Assembly (NCBI GenBank): GCA_012522935.1
Contig: JAAYJN010000020.1
Location: 1-49,451 of the forward strand
Direction of reading: 5' to 3'
Source of the DNA: Candidatus Cloacimonadota bacterium
GTDB taxonomy: Bacteria > Cloacimonadota > Cloacimonadia > Cloacimonadales > Cloacimonadaceae
Length of the DNA: 49,451 nt
Numbering within the stretch: position 1 is the stretch's first letter; every line of letters starts with the position of its first letter. The translations under genes were made by a program, and so were the position numbers. The notes under the pieces are model-generated. The model saw nothing but the letters and a program-made list of their open reading frames with translations, was not told the DNA's origin and searched no databases. Below, one piece after another: positions 1-8,566 of this stretch.

Positions 1-52
1 ATTTTATGTTGAGCTTATGTTGCATGAGGAACATGCCTCCCCATTCTTGCCC

Positions 53-119
53 ATTAGCCTCCCTTGTACCACCCTTGTCTCACCCTTGTCGAGACAAAGG
101 AGAGACAAGGGTGGTTAAC
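53..119 (+). repeat. 67-bp palindromic intergenic repeat, copy 1
   Basis: First of four copies of a 67-bp element. It starts ATTAGCC and ends GGTTAAC, so its ends are near-inverted. Inside, the arms CCACCCTTGTCTC and GAGACAAGGGTGG are perfect 13-base complements around a short core centred on TTGTCGAGACAA. The left arm holds three CCCTTGT-type units and the right arm two, which gives the element a direction. It lies in the leader region upstream of rpsO. The other copies are at 12395, 37487 and (inverted) 48744. No T-run follows the hairpin, so it does not look like an ordinary terminator. Confidence 0.9.
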
Positions 120-288
120 AGGGGAGCAGGCTGCAGCAAACTGGAATATTTATATATTTAACATACTTCTGATGGTTGATCAAGCCCAATTCCAACCGCC
201 TCCAAGACATAATTGAGGTGCTGCAAAATAAAGCTTTACAAAATAAGGTATTCTGAAATGATGACTCAAAATTCATCTGGAGGATGAA

Positions 289-558
289 ATGCCACTTACA
301 CCTGAGGCCAAAACGGCTATCATGGCAGAGTTTAAACTCCATGAATCAGACACAGGCTCGCCTGAAGTTCAGGTAGCTCTTTTGACACACCGGATCAATT
401 CCATTACCGGTCACCTGAAAGAGCATCCCAAGGATTTCAGCACAAGGCGTGGACTGTTGAAACTGATCGGGCAACGCAGGCGCCTCCTTGATTATCTGAA
501 GAAAGTAGATATCGAACGCTACCGCCAGTTAATCAAGGCTCTCGGCATCCGTAAATAA
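289..558 (+). CDS. rpsO: 30S ribosomal protein S15
   Basis: This is the 89-residue S15 protein, which binds the central domain of 16S rRNA early in 30S assembly. Its length is the family norm, and the conserved [16 protein letters not shown] region (about residues 18-32) and the [12 protein letters not shown] helix (about residues 61-72) are both present. The start at 289 is supported by GGAGG at 279-283. The gene is followed by a strong terminator at 579 and then by pnp, the same rpsO-pnp order as in many bacteria, including E. coli. S15 commonly represses its own translation through its mRNA leader; I did not work out such a structure in the roughly 170-base leader here. Confidence 0.98.
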   Translation: MPLTPEAKTAIMAEFKLHESDTGSPEVQVALLTHRINSITGHLKEHPKDFSTRRGLLKLIGQRRRLLDYLKKVDIERYRQLIKALGIRK

Positions 559-578
559 CTCAAGTCATGATACACAAT

Positions 579-623
579 GGAAAGCGGGCATCTGCACAGT
601 GCAAAGTCCGCTTTCCCCTTTTT
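579..623 (+). terminator. Rho-independent terminator after rpsO
   Basis: The arms GGAAAGCGG (579-587) and CCGCTTTCC (608-616) are perfect 9-base complements. A smaller nested hairpin (TGCACAGTGCA) sits inside the loop, and five T residues follow at 619-623. This should limit readthrough from rpsO into pnp. Confidence 0.85.
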
Positions 624-661
624 CAAATTTCGCTCCCCATGGAGTAAACCTATTATTAACA

Positions 662-732
662 ACCTCAGGAGTTTGAGCAATAAGCTAAAGGGCCACAATG
701 GCTTTTCAGCCTATTGCTTCATCTCCTGCGGT
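662..732 (+). promoter_or_regulatory. Long hairpin in the pnp leader, probable RNase III/PNPase control element
   Basis: Bases 662-732 fold about a centre at 697 into one long hairpin with no bulges. Of 33 opposed positions, 26 are Watson-Crick and 3 are G-T. The mismatches are 665/729, 672/722, 674/720, 683/711 and 687/707, although the first and last few can be placed differently. The loop is CAA at 696-698. The longest runs are AGCAATA with TATTGCT and CAGGAG with CTCCTG. No T-run follows, so it is not a terminator. It ends 10 bases before the AAGGAG (743-748) of pnp. A possible -10 box TATTAT at 651-656 would start the transcript right at the hairpin base. In E. coli, RNase III cuts such a hairpin in the pnp leader and PNPase then represses its own message; the same logic is inferred here. 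Confidence 0.7.
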
Positions 733-754
733 ACAAAAGTGCTAAGGAGAATAA

Positions 755-2983
755 ATGCACAACTTTAACATTATAAGCCGTGAAATCGAATTTTGCGGTC
801 GTACCCTCTACATCGAAACCGGCCGCATGGCAAAACAAGCCAACGGCAGCGTCTTCATCAGATACGGAGACAGCGCTGTTTTGGTGACCGCCAGCATGGG
901 CAAAGACCCTGTGGAAGGTCAGGATTTCTTCCCCCTCACCGTGGATTATATCGAAAAGATGTATGCCTCTGGCAAGATTCCCGGCGGTTTCTTTAAGCGC
1001 GAAGCCAAGCCCAGCACCAGCGCCACCCTTTCCGCACGCGTGATCGATAGATCCATCCGTCCCCTTTTCCCTGATGGATTCCGCAATCAAGTGCACGTGG
1101 TTTTGAACGTCCTTGCCTATGATGGCAAGACAGATCCTGAAGTATTGGGAATCTTGGGCGCATCACTGGCGCTCAGTATTTCTGATATTCCCTTTCATGG
1201 GCCCATCGCCGGTGTGACCGTTGGTTATATCGATAATGAACTGGTAGTTAATCCTTATTTGCCAGATCTGAACGAGCGCTCTACGCTCAACCTCGCCGTG
1301 GGTGGTTCAGCCACATCAGTGGTGATGATCGAATCCGCCGCTCAAGAACTGAGTGAGGACCTGATGTTGGACGCAGTTTATGCTGGCCATGAAGAGATCA
1401 AAAAGCTCTGTGCCCTGCAGGAAGACTTTATCAAAGAAGCCGGCAAGGAAAAGGTGGAAGTAACCCTGATCAGCATTCCGGAAGAATTGCTGCAGCGTGT
1501 GGATAATGATTATGGAACCCGCATCGTGGAATCTGCCATGATTATAGGTAAACAGGAACGTCAGGATGCCTTTGACAACACCGAAGAAGAGATGCTGGCA
1601 AAGTATCTGGAAAGCGATGGGGAAGAGGCTTTTGCTGAAAACGAGAAGTGGTATAAAGATGCCTATGAAGAGCTGATCCGCCGCTATGTGCGTGAATCCA
1701 TCCTCAAAAACAAACTGCGCGTGGATGGCAGGGGCTTTGACGATGTGCGTGATATCACCTGCGAAATTGACGTCCTGCCCATGGTTCACGGTTCGTCTTT
1801 ATTTACCCGTGGAGAAACCCAATCCCTGGGCACCCTCACCCTTGGTGGTGGCAGTGATGAACAGGTGATAGACGGGCTCGAAGAAGAATATAAGAAGAGT
1901 TTTTATCTGCATTACAACTTCCCTCCCTTCAGCGTGGGCGAAGCTGGCAGAATGGGTCCCACCGGACGCAGAGAGCTGGGACATGGCAATCTGGCAGAGC
2001 GCGCTCTGAAAGCAGTCCTGCCCGAAAAAGAGAAATTCCCCTACACCATTCGCATCGTGGCAGACACCCTGGAATCAAACGGTTCCTCCTCCATGGCTTC
2101 CATTTGCAGCGGCTGTATGGCGATGATGGCAGGTGGCGTGCCCTTGAAGGCAGCCGTTGCCGGTATTGCCAATGGCTTGATCATGGATGAAGCTGGAGAT
2201 TATGTGGTGCTCACCGATATCGTGGGCTTGGAAGACCATCTGGGCGATATGGATTTCAAATGCGCCGGAACTCGTGCCGGCATCACCGCCATGCAGATGG
2301 ATATCAAGATTGAGGGCATCACCAAAGATATCATGCGCATCGCCCTCCAAAAAGCCAACGTTGCCAGAATGCACATCCTGGATATCATGCATGGCTGTAT
2401 TGAAGAGCCGCGTGATGATCTGGCACCCACCGCTCCCCGCATCGAAGCCTTCCAAATCCCCGTGGATAAGATAGGCGAGGTAATTGGACCCAGCGGCAAA
2501 ATGATAAAATCCATCATCGAAAGCTGCAGTGTGGAAATAGATATCTCCGATGACGGCACCGTGCGCGTGCTTTCTCCTGATAAAGCCTCCATCATGCAAG
2601 CCAAAGAAATGATTATGGGCATTGCTGTGGAGCCGGAGATTGGTCAGCAGTTTAGCGGCCCCGTCACCAGAATCGAGCCCTACGGCGTCTTTGTGAAAAT
2701 CCTCAATGGCGTCAAAGAAGGCATGGTGCATGTATCCCAGATGCATCACTCCCGCGTGGAACATCCCGAAGATATGGTGAAACTGGGCGATATCGTGAAT
2801 GTGATATCACTTGGCTCTGAAAAGGGCAAGCTTTCCCTCACCATGAAAGGCGTGGAAGGCAATCCCGAGCCAAAACCGGGACAGCCTCGCGAGCGTACTT
2901 ATAGCAATCGTCGTGATGACAAAGGTTCAGACCGCGATCGTGGCAGACGCCCACAGGGCCGCAACGATAGATACCGTAGATAA
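755..2983 (+). CDS. pnp: Polynucleotide phosphorylase (PNPase)
   Basis: PNPase is a cytoplasmic 3'-to-5' phosphorolytic exoribonuclease and the core of many RNA-degrading complexes. The 742-residue protein shows the full family order: first RNase PH-like domain (from about residue 10), an all-helical linker, a second RNase PH-like domain (about 320-540, including FTRGETQSL and GPTGRRELGHG), a KH domain with the GPSGKMIK motif (about 579-586), and an S1 domain (about 625-695, GPVTRIEPYGVFVK). A basic, disordered tail rich in R, D and G closes it and may help bind RNA. The start is set by AAGGAG at 743-748. The gene follows rpsO across a terminator and sits behind a long leader hairpin that probably controls it. 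Confidence 0.98.
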   Translation: MHNFNIISREIEFCGRTLYIETGRMAKQANGSVFIRYGDSAVLVTASMGKDPVEGQDFFPLTVDYIEKMYASGKIPGGFFKREAKPSTSATLSARVIDRSIRPLFPDGFRNQVHVVLNVLAYDGKTDPEVLGILGASLALSISDIPFHGPIAGVTVGYIDNELVVNPYLPDLNERSTLNLAVGGSATSVVMIESAAQELSEDLMLDAVYAGHEEIKKLCALQEDFIKEAGKEKVEVTLISIPEELLQRVDNDYGTRIVESAMIIGKQERQDAFDNTEEEMLAKYLESDGEEAFAENEKWYKDAYEELIRRYVRESILKNKLRVDGRGFDDVRDITCEIDVLPMVHGSSLFTRGETQSLGTLTLGGGSDEQVIDGLEEEYKKSFYLHYNFPPFSVGEAGRMGPTGRRELGHGNLAERALKAVLPEKEKFPYTIRIVADTLESNGSSSMASICSGCMAMMAGGVPLKAAVAGIANGLIMDEAGDYVVLTDIVGLEDHLGDMDFKCAGTRAGITAMQMDIKIEGITKDIMRIALQKANVARMHILDIMHGCIEEPRDDLAPTAPRIEAFQIPVDKIGEVIGPSGKMIKSIIESCSVEIDISDDGTVRVLSPDKASIMQAKEMIMGIAVEPEIGQQFSGPVTRIEPYGVFVKILNGVKEGMVHVSQMHHSRVEHPEDMVKLGDIVNVISLGSEKGKLSLTMKGVEGNPEPKPGQPRERTYSNRRDDKGSDRDRGRRPQGRNDRYRR

Positions 2984-2997
2984 TACATATATAATAC

Positions 2998-3037
2998 TTT
3001 GGCTCCGTTTCCTTGTAATATTGGAGATGGAGCCAAA
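2998..3037 (+). promoter_or_regulatory. Stem-loop between pnp and ahcY
   Basis: TTTGGCTCC (2998-3006) and GGAGCCAAA (3029-3037) are perfect 9-base complements separated by 22 bases. No T-run follows, so termination is doubtful. It lies in the leader of ahcY, 24 bases before AAGGAG at 3061. It does not match the S-adenosylhomocysteine riboswitch core as I know it. It could protect the pnp 3' end or mark the ahcY leader. Confidence 0.4.
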
Positions 3038-3073
3038 GCAAACCCCAAGCTTTTAAGTCTAAGGAGATCAGAG

Positions 3074-4480
3074 ATGAAAAACTGGATCGCTGATCCGGCT
3101 CTGAGCGAGCTGGGACGTAAAGAGATTGCCCTTGCCGAGCTGGAGATGCCCGGCTTGATGGCACTTAGGGAAAAGTATGGCAGTCAGAAGCCGCTCGAGG
3201 GCGCCCGCATCACCGGCAGCCTCCACATGACCATCCAGACCGCCGTGCTGATAGAAACCCTGGAAACACTTGGCGCAAAAGTGCGCTGGGCAAGCTGTAA
3301 TATCTTTTCCACTCAAGACCATGCCGCAGCAGCCATTGCTGAAAACGGCACCCCCGTATTTGCCTTCAAGGGCGAAACACTGGAAGAATACTGGAAATGC
3401 ACCCTATTTGCGCTTAGCTGGCCAAATGAGGATACGCCTGATCTCATCATCGACGATGGGGGAGATGCCACCCTGATGGTGCACGAGGGATACCGTTTGG
3501 AAGAGCTTTATGCCTCCACGGGAAAGCTTCCCCTGCCTGATGCTGAAAACCACGAGCTGAGGCTGGTGCAAGAGCTGTTAATCTCTCAATTGGCAGATAA
3601 TCCCCAGAAATGGCACAAGATCGCCCAAAACATCCGTGGCGTAAGCGAAGAGACCACTACGGGTGTGCATCGGCTTTATCAGATGTTAGATGCCAACAAG
3701 CTGCTTTTCCCTGCATTCAATGTCAACGATTCCGTTACCAAATCCAAGTTTGACAACCTCTATGGCTGTAGGGAATCCTTGGCAGATGGCATCAAGAGAG
3801 GCACCGACGTGATGGTGGCAGGCAAAGTGGTGATGGTTTGCGGCTATGGAGACGTGGGCAAAGGCTGTGCCCAATCCATGCGAGGCTTTGGAGCCCGAGT
3901 GATAGTGAGCGAGATTGACCCCATCTGTGCTCTGCAGGCTTCCATGGAAGGCTTTGAGGTGAACACCGTGGAGAGCATGCTTTCCACAGCCGATATCTTT
4001 GTGACCGCCACTGGCAATTGTGATGTAATCAGCGTGGAGCATATGCAAAAGATGAAAGACCACGCCATTGTGTGTAATATAGGTCATTTTGATAACGAGA
4101 TCCAGGTGAACCAGCTCTATGCCTTGCCGGGCGTGCAAAAGATTAATATCAAACCCCAGGTGGATAGGATTGTGTTCCCGGATGGCAAATCCATTATTCT
4201 GCTTTCTGAAGGCAGATTGGTGAATCTGGGCAATGCCACTGGACATCCATCCTTTGTGATGAGCTGTTCCTTTACCAATCAGGTTTTGGCGCAAATGGCG
4301 CTTTGGCAGAATACACATCAATTGGGAGTCTATACACTTCCCAAAATCCTTGATGAAGAAGTGGCGAGGCTGCATCTGGGCAAGCTGGGTGTGGTTTTAA
4401 CCCAAATGACCACAGAGCAGTCAGATTATATTGGTTTCCCCATCCAAGGACCCTACAAACCCCATCACTATCGCTACTAA
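3074..4480 (+). CDS. ahcY: Adenosylhomocysteinase (S-adenosylhomocysteine hydrolase)
   Basis: This cytoplasmic, NAD-dependent enzyme splits S-adenosylhomocysteine into adenosine and homocysteine and so recycles the product of methyl transfer. The 468 residues include the substrate-domain start ([18 protein letters not shown]), the Rossmann motif [18 protein letters not shown], the downstream CDVISVEHM and CNIGHFDNE stretches, and the typical C-terminal KPHHYRY. I chose the ATG at 3074 because AAGGAG (3061-3066) precedes it and the protein then starts like other family members; an upstream in-frame start at 2999 would lie inside a stem-loop. The stop overlaps the next start by one base, so it is probably translationally coupled to the NusG-like gene. 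Confidence 0.96.
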   Translation: MKNWIADPALSELGRKEIALAELEMPGLMALREKYGSQKPLEGARITGSLHMTIQTAVLIETLETLGAKVRWASCNIFSTQDHAAAAIAENGTPVFAFKGETLEEYWKCTLFALSWPNEDTPDLIIDDGGDATLMVHEGYRLEELYASTGKLPLPDAENHELRLVQELLISQLADNPQKWHKIAQNIRGVSEETTTGVHRLYQMLDANKLLFPAFNVNDSVTKSKFDNLYGCRESLADGIKRGTDVMVAGKVVMVCGYGDVGKGCAQSMRGFGARVIVSEIDPICALQASMEGFEVNTVESMLSTADIFVTATGNCDVISVEHMQKMKDHAIVCNIGHFDNEIQVNQLYALPGVQKINIKPQVDRIVFPDGKSIILLSEGRLVNLGNATGHPSFVMSCSFTNQVLAQMALWQNTHQLGVYTLPKILDEEVARLHLGKLGVVLTQMTTEQSDYIGFPIQGPYKPHHYRY

Positions 4481-5049
4481 TGTCCACCAACGCACCGGTA
4501 ATCATTGATGAGCTCTTTGGCGAGCTGGAATTGCCCACCGATGAGCGTCAATGGTTTGTGGCACGCACAAAGCCCCGCTGTGAAAAGAAACTGGCACAGC
4601 ATGCCCGCCGTAATGATATTCATTATTACCTGCCTCTGATGAAGAGCAAAAAGATATACCAAAAACGGAAGGTGGAATTTACCAAGCCGCTTTTCCCCGG
4701 ATACCTCTTTGTGTGTATGAATTTCAATCAGAAACAGACGCTTCTCATCTCCGGCTTTAGTGCTGGGATCCTTCCGGTAAAACATCAACAGCACTTGCTG
4801 GATGAGCTCAAAGCCCTGCATAAGATACCGGATGACAATATCAAGATTGGATACCAGTATTGGCTTTCCAGCGGCCTGGAGGTCAAAATTATAAGTGGCC
4901 CCTTTGCCGGCAGCATTGGCGTGGTGGAAAGCCATGATAAGATAGATGAGGTGAGGCTGCAGGTGGAAATCCTGCGTCAAGCCGTATTGGTGCGTATCGA
5001 CCCGCGTGATGTGGAGATTATTGGCAAATATGAGATTGTGGAAGTTTAA
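4480..5049 (+). CDS. NusG-family transcription antitermination protein (RfaH/UpxY-like paralog)
   Basis: This 189-residue protein has a NusG N-terminal domain (about residues 22-115, with QWFVARTKPRCEKKLA and the conserved PLFPGYLFV) and a C-terminal KOW domain (about 133-170, VKIISGPFAGSIGVVES). Such proteins bind the RNA polymerase clamp and help it read through pauses and terminators. The general NusG is usually encoded beside secE and ribosomal L11/L1 genes. This copy instead sits next to a GalE-like epimerase and UDP-glucose dehydrogenase, which is the setting of the specialised paralogs RfaH, UpxY and LoaP that drive long polysaccharide operons. The downstream unit here is only two genes long before a terminator, so its main target may be elsewhere. 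The start codon overlaps the ahcY stop. Confidence 0.85.
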   Translation: MSTNAPVIIDELFGELELPTDERQWFVARTKPRCEKKLAQHARRNDIHYYLPLMKSKKIYQKRKVEFTKPLFPGYLFVCMNFNQKQTLLISGFSAGILPVKHQQHLLDELKALHKIPDDNIKIGYQYWLSSGLEVKIISGPFAGSIGVVESHDKIDEVRLQVEILRQAVLVRIDPRDVEIIGKYEIVEV

Positions 5050-5088
5050 CAGTCACCGTATATTAACAAATCCTTTTGAGAGGACTAT

Positions 5089-6030
5089 ATGAAGATACTT
5101 GTAACAGGAGCAGCCGGCTTTATCGGCTCACACGTTGCCCAAGCGTATTTGGATCAGGGGCATGAAGTGGTGGTGGTGGATAACCTCTCCACCGGATATC
5201 AGCATAATGTGGATAAGCGTGCAAAGTTTTATAATATAGACATCCGCGATCCCCAGCTTTGCGAGGTGTTTGCCAATGAACAGCCTGATGTGGTGAACCA
5301 CCATGCGGCTCAGATATCCGTACCCCTTTCCATAGAAGACCCACGCCTTGATGCAGATATTAATGTATTGGGTTTTATAAACATTCTGGATTGTTGTATA
5401 AAGTATAAGGTTAAGAAACTTATCTATATCTCCAGTGGAGGAGCTATTTACGGTGAAGCAAAAGAGTATCCCACCACTGAAGAATACCATCCCCAACCAC
5501 TCTCCGTATATGCCATCAACAAGATGAGCGGAGAGCACTATCTGCAGCTTTACAGGCATCAATATGGCTTGGATTACACAGTCTTGCGCTATTCCAACGT
5601 CTATGGACCGCGTCAGGTATCCCATGGCGAAGCAGGGGTGGTATCCATCTTTATAGAAAAGCTGCTGCAAGGTTTGATCCCCACTGTTTACGCCTATCCG
5701 GACGAACCAGCAGGAATGATCCGAGACTATGTGTATGTGGCAGACGTGGTGCGCGCCAATGTGTTGGCTCTCACTGGTGGACACAACGATTACTTTAATA
5801 TCGGCACCTGCATCGAAACCACCACCATGCAGCTATATAACGCCATTCAATGGCAGCTGGGGCTGGATGTGCCTCCCCACCGTGGGGAAGCCCGCAAGGG
5901 TGACCTCCGCCGCTCTATGCTGGATGTCTCCAAAGCCTTCAAAGTATTGGGCTGGAGCCCCATCTACACCCTGGAAGATGGCGTTAAAGAAACCATCGCT
6001 TACTTTAAACAAAAGCAGGTGCAGCCATGA
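5089..6030 (+). CDS. NAD-dependent epimerase, UDP-glucose 4-epimerase type
   Basis: This is an extended short-chain dehydrogenase/reductase of 313 residues that probably interconverts UDP-hexoses or related nucleotide sugars in the cytoplasm. The NAD-binding motif GAAGFIGS is at about residues 7-14, the catalytic serine region YISSGGAIYGE lies near 120, and the catalytic tyrosine and lysine are in YAINK (about 145-149). RYSNVYGPRQ follows, as in GalE and similar enzymes. A GAGAGG ribosome site precedes the ATG. The gene overlaps the UDP-glucose dehydrogenase gene by four bases, so both probably supply UDP-glucuronate- or galactose-type precursors for surface polysaccharide. Substrate specificity (GalE versus UDP-glucuronate epimerase) cannot be fixed from sequence alone. 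Confidence 0.88.
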   Translation: MKILVTGAAGFIGSHVAQAYLDQGHEVVVVDNLSTGYQHNVDKRAKFYNIDIRDPQLCEVFANEQPDVVNHHAAQISVPLSIEDPRLDADINVLGFINILDCCIKYKVKKLIYISSGGAIYGEAKEYPTTEEYHPQPLSVYAINKMSGEHYLQLYRHQYGLDYTVLRYSNVYGPRQVSHGEAGVVSIFIEKLLQGLIPTVYAYPDEPAGMIRDYVYVADVVRANVLALTGGHNDYFNIGTCIETTTMQLYNAIQWQLGLDVPPHRGEARKGDLRRSMLDVSKAFKVLGWSPIYTLEDGVKETIAYFKQKQVQP

Positions 6031-7367
6031 AAATAACGATGATCGGCAGTGGCTATGTGGGCTTGGTGTCGGGCACCTGTTTTGCCGAAATGGGTAACTT
6101 CGTGATTTGTGTGGATAAAGACACAGACAAGATCAAGATGCTGCAGGCTGGTAAGATACCCATCTATGAACCCGGACTCACTGAGATGCTGGTTGCCAAT
6201 GCCCAAGCGGGACGCCTCAGCTTTAGCACCGATCTGGCTGCCGCTGTGCGCGCCTCTGAAGTGGTCTTTATCGCTGTGGGAACCCCTGCCGATGAAGATG
6301 GCTCTGCTGATCTTACTCACGTCTTGAGTGCAGCATCTGCCATCGCCACTTCCATGGATTCATACAAGATTATTGTCAACAAATCCACTGTTCCCGTGGG
6401 CACGGCAGACCTGGTCAAAGAGCGTATCGCCTCCATCTTGAAGTCCCGCGGGGTGGATATACCTTTTAGCGTGGTATCCAATCCCGAATTCCTCAAAGAA
6501 GGTGCCGCCATCCCAGACTTTATGCGTCCTGATAGAATCATCCTTGGCGTACAAGACGAAAGCAGCAGCAGGGTAATGAGGGAGCTCTACAAACCCTTTA
6601 ACCTCAGTGAAGACAGAGTGATTGAGATGAGCCCCCGCTCTGCAGAAATGAGCAAATACGCAGCCAACGCCATGCTTGCCACCCGCATCTCTTTTATGAA
6701 CGAACTGGCAAAGCTGTGTGAAACGATGGGTGCAGATATCTCTGAAGTGAGGACAGGCATCGGCTCGGATACCAGAATCGGACACAAATTCATCTATCCC
6801 GGTCTTGGCTATGGAGGCTCCTGCTTCCCCAAAGATATCAAGGCTCTCATCAGCATGCACCGCGACGCTGGTAGCAGCTCCCGCATTCTGGATGCTGTGG
6901 AGGAGACAAACCGCCTCCAGAAAGAGCTGTTGGTGAATAAGCTCATCGCCCTCTGGGGAGAGGATATGAAGGGCAAGATCGTTGCCCTCTGGGGGCTGGC
7001 ATTCAAACCGCAGACAGATGATATGCGGGAGGCTCCCTCAATTGTAATAGTCAATCAGCTTGCTGCCCTGGGTGCCCACCTGCAGGTTTACGACCCCATC
7101 GCCATGGACAATGCCCGGCGCATCTTCCAGGATATACCCAATATCACATTTATGCCGGATGAGTACGCAGCCCTGCAGGATGCAGACGCCCTGCTGCTCA
7201 TCACCGAATGGCGCCAATTCCGTTATCCCGATTTTGCAAGGATGAAATCCCTCTTGAAGAGTCCCCTCATCCTGGATGGACGCAATCAATACGATCCTGT
7301 CAGGATGCAGGAGCTGGGCTTTGGCTACTATGCCATTGGCAGACCCTCTTTACCTCCCAATTCTTAA
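6027..7367 (+). CDS. ugd: UDP-glucose 6-dehydrogenase
   Basis: This NAD-dependent enzyme oxidises UDP-glucose twice to UDP-glucuronate, a precursor of acidic surface polysaccharides. The 446-residue protein begins with the Rossmann motif GSGYVGLVSGTCFAEMG, carries the NKSTVPVGTAD strand (about residues 114-124), the central helix with EMSKYAANAMLATRISFMNE, and the catalytic cysteine in GYGGSCFPKDI. The C-terminal UDP-binding domain includes LWGLAFKPQTDDMREAPS. All these are family hallmarks and the length is normal. It overlaps the epimerase gene by four bases (ATGA), so the two are likely made in step. A bidirectional terminator follows it. Confidence 0.96.
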   Translation: MKITMIGSGYVGLVSGTCFAEMGNFVICVDKDTDKIKMLQAGKIPIYEPGLTEMLVANAQAGRLSFSTDLAAAVRASEVVFIAVGTPADEDGSADLTHVLSAASAIATSMDSYKIIVNKSTVPVGTADLVKERIASILKSRGVDIPFSVVSNPEFLKEGAAIPDFMRPDRIILGVQDESSSRVMRELYKPFNLSEDRVIEMSPRSAEMSKYAANAMLATRISFMNELAKLCETMGADISEVRTGIGSDTRIGHKFIYPGLGYGGSCFPKDIKALISMHRDAGSSSRILDAVEETNRLQKELLVNKLIALWGEDMKGKIVALWGLAFKPQTDDMREAPSIVIVNQLAALGAHLQVYDPIAMDNARRIFQDIPNITFMPDEYAALQDADALLLITEWRQFRYPDFARMKSLLKSPLILDGRNQYDPVRMQELGFGYYAIGRPSLPPNS

Positions 7368-7393
7368 GCCCCACCCAAAAGCACATTATAAAT

Positions 7394-7428
7394 AAAAAGC
7401 GCTGATCACAATAGACCAGCGCTTTTTT
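7394..7428. terminator. Bidirectional terminator between convergent genes
   Basis: AAAAAGCGCTG (7394-7404) pairs perfectly with CAGCGCTTTTT (7417-7427) around a 12-base loop. T-runs are present in both directions, so it can end the ugd transcript on the + strand and the yjbQ transcript on the - strand. Confidence 0.92.
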
Positions 7429-7447
7429 ACATCAATCTATAGAGGTG

Positions 7448-7864
7448 CTATTCACCGATGATTTTAATCATCAGTCTCTTGTCTCGTTTACCATCGTATT
7501 CCCCGTAAAATATCTGTTCCCAAGGGCCAAAATCCAGCTTCCCATCAGTGATAGCCACCACCACTTCACGCCCCATAATCTGTCGTTTCAGGTGGGCATC
7601 AGCATTATCTTCAAAGCCGTTATGTCTGTATTGGCTATGTGGTTTTTCAGGAGCCAGCTTTTCCAGCCACACCTCAAAATCGTGATGCAAGCCACTTTCA
7701 TCATCGTTGATAAATACAGAGGAGGTGATGTGCATGGCATTTACCAGGCACAAGCCTTCCTTGATGCCACTTTCGTGGAGTGCAGCTTGCACTTGAGGCG
7801 TGATATTGATATATTCCCGGCGCTGGGAGGTATTGATTACGAGGACTTTACGGTATGATTTCAT
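7448..7864 (-). CDS. YjbQ family protein (UPF0047, secondary thiamine-phosphate synthase type)
   Basis: This small cytoplasmic protein of 138 residues belongs to the YjbQ/UPF0047 family. Visible hallmarks are the [12 protein letters not shown] segment (about residues 45-56), the [12 protein letters not shown] stretch with its conserved histidine (about 87-98), and the C-terminal [13 protein letters not shown]. Some members show weak thiamine-phosphate synthase activity, but the physiological role is unsettled, so the name is only a family label. The gene overlaps the upstream HAD phosphatase gene by four bases and lies last in a three-gene minus-strand operon that ends at the bidirectional terminator at 7394. 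Confidence 0.9.
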   Translation of the reverse strand: MKSYRKVLVINTSQRREYINITPQVQAALHESGIKEGLCLVNAMHITSSVFINDDESGLHHDFEVWLEKLAPEKPHSQYRHNGFEDNADAHLKRQIMGREVVVAITDGKLDFGPWEQIFYGEYDGKRDKRLMIKIIGE

Positions 7865-8565
7865 GGCACCAGGGGTTTTTGATTTAGATACATGGCAAGG
7901 TCGGTGGGATTTTCAAAGATAAGATCTGCACCTGCTTTTTTCAGCTCGTCTATATTTCCATAGCCCCAGCCAGCTCCAATGGAGATCATACCGGCATTTT
8001 TGGCTGTTTGCATATCCACCACGCTATCACCCAAAAAGGCGATGTTTTCCACATTCACTTTCAGCCTGTCTGCCAGTTCCAAAGCTCTGGTGGGGTCTGG
8101 TTTCAAGGGCATATCCGGTTGCTCTCCGCTGTAGATGCCAAAGGGGTTTTTGCCTTGGTTTATCATCGCACCCCTAAAATAATGACGAATCATCTTTTTG
8201 GTAAAGTAGTGCACTTTATTTGAAAGTATCGCCACACGGATTTTACGAGATACACACAGCTGGATCAGATGCAAAATACCCGGATATGGTTTGGTGTTGA
8301 CGTGCCAGCCTTCGTCATACTTGTACCAAAACTTTTCCGCCAAATTATAGATTGCATCCTCAGTTCGTTTATCCTCGGGCAAAACTTTGGTTGAAAGGTC
8401 CTTCAGCCCATTACCCACATAATTCACATATTCTTCAATGGGGTGAGTGGGATAGCCCAATTCTTTCAATGCCAAATTCATGCTTTCTGCAATGTCGCGG
8501 ATACTGTCCAACAGTGTCCCATCCAGATCGAAGATGATTGCCCTGATATTGGGGATATCTTTCAT
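7861..8565 (-). CDS. HAD-family phosphatase, phosphoglycolate phosphatase-like
   Basis: This 234-residue haloacid dehalogenase-superfamily hydrolase has all four motifs: DLDGTLLDS near the N-terminus (nucleophile and acid/base aspartates), LSNK (motif II), the lysine of LKPDP (motif III), and [14 protein letters not shown] (motif IV, metal binding). The cap domain after motif I is helical, like Gph and PpaX. Family members remove phosphate from small metabolites such as 2-phosphoglycolate or pyrophosphate; the substrate here is unknown. The gene starts one base after the MscS stop codon and overlaps yjbQ by four bases, so the three are co-transcribed. Confidence 0.88.
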   Translation of the reverse strand: MKDIPNIRAIIFDLDGTLLDSIRDIAESMNLALKELGYPTHPIEEYVNYVGNGLKDLSTKVLPEDKRTEDAIYNLAEKFWYKYDEGWHVNTKPYPGILHLIQLCVSRKIRVAILSNKVHYFTKKMIRHYFRGAMINQGKNPFGIYSGEQPDMPLKPDPTRALELADRLKVNVENIAFLGDSVVDMQTAKNAGMISIGAGWGYGNIDELKKAGADLIFENPTDLAMYLNQKPLVP

Positions 8566-8566
8566 T

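Noticed and set aside
2075-2764. Long minus-strand open frame opposite pnp
   Set aside because: It lies wholly opposite a clear gene and shows no family resemblance or ribosome site.
2998-3037. S-adenosylhomocysteine riboswitch in front of ahcY
   Set aside because: Only a simple stem-loop is seen; the conserved riboswitch core is not recognisable.
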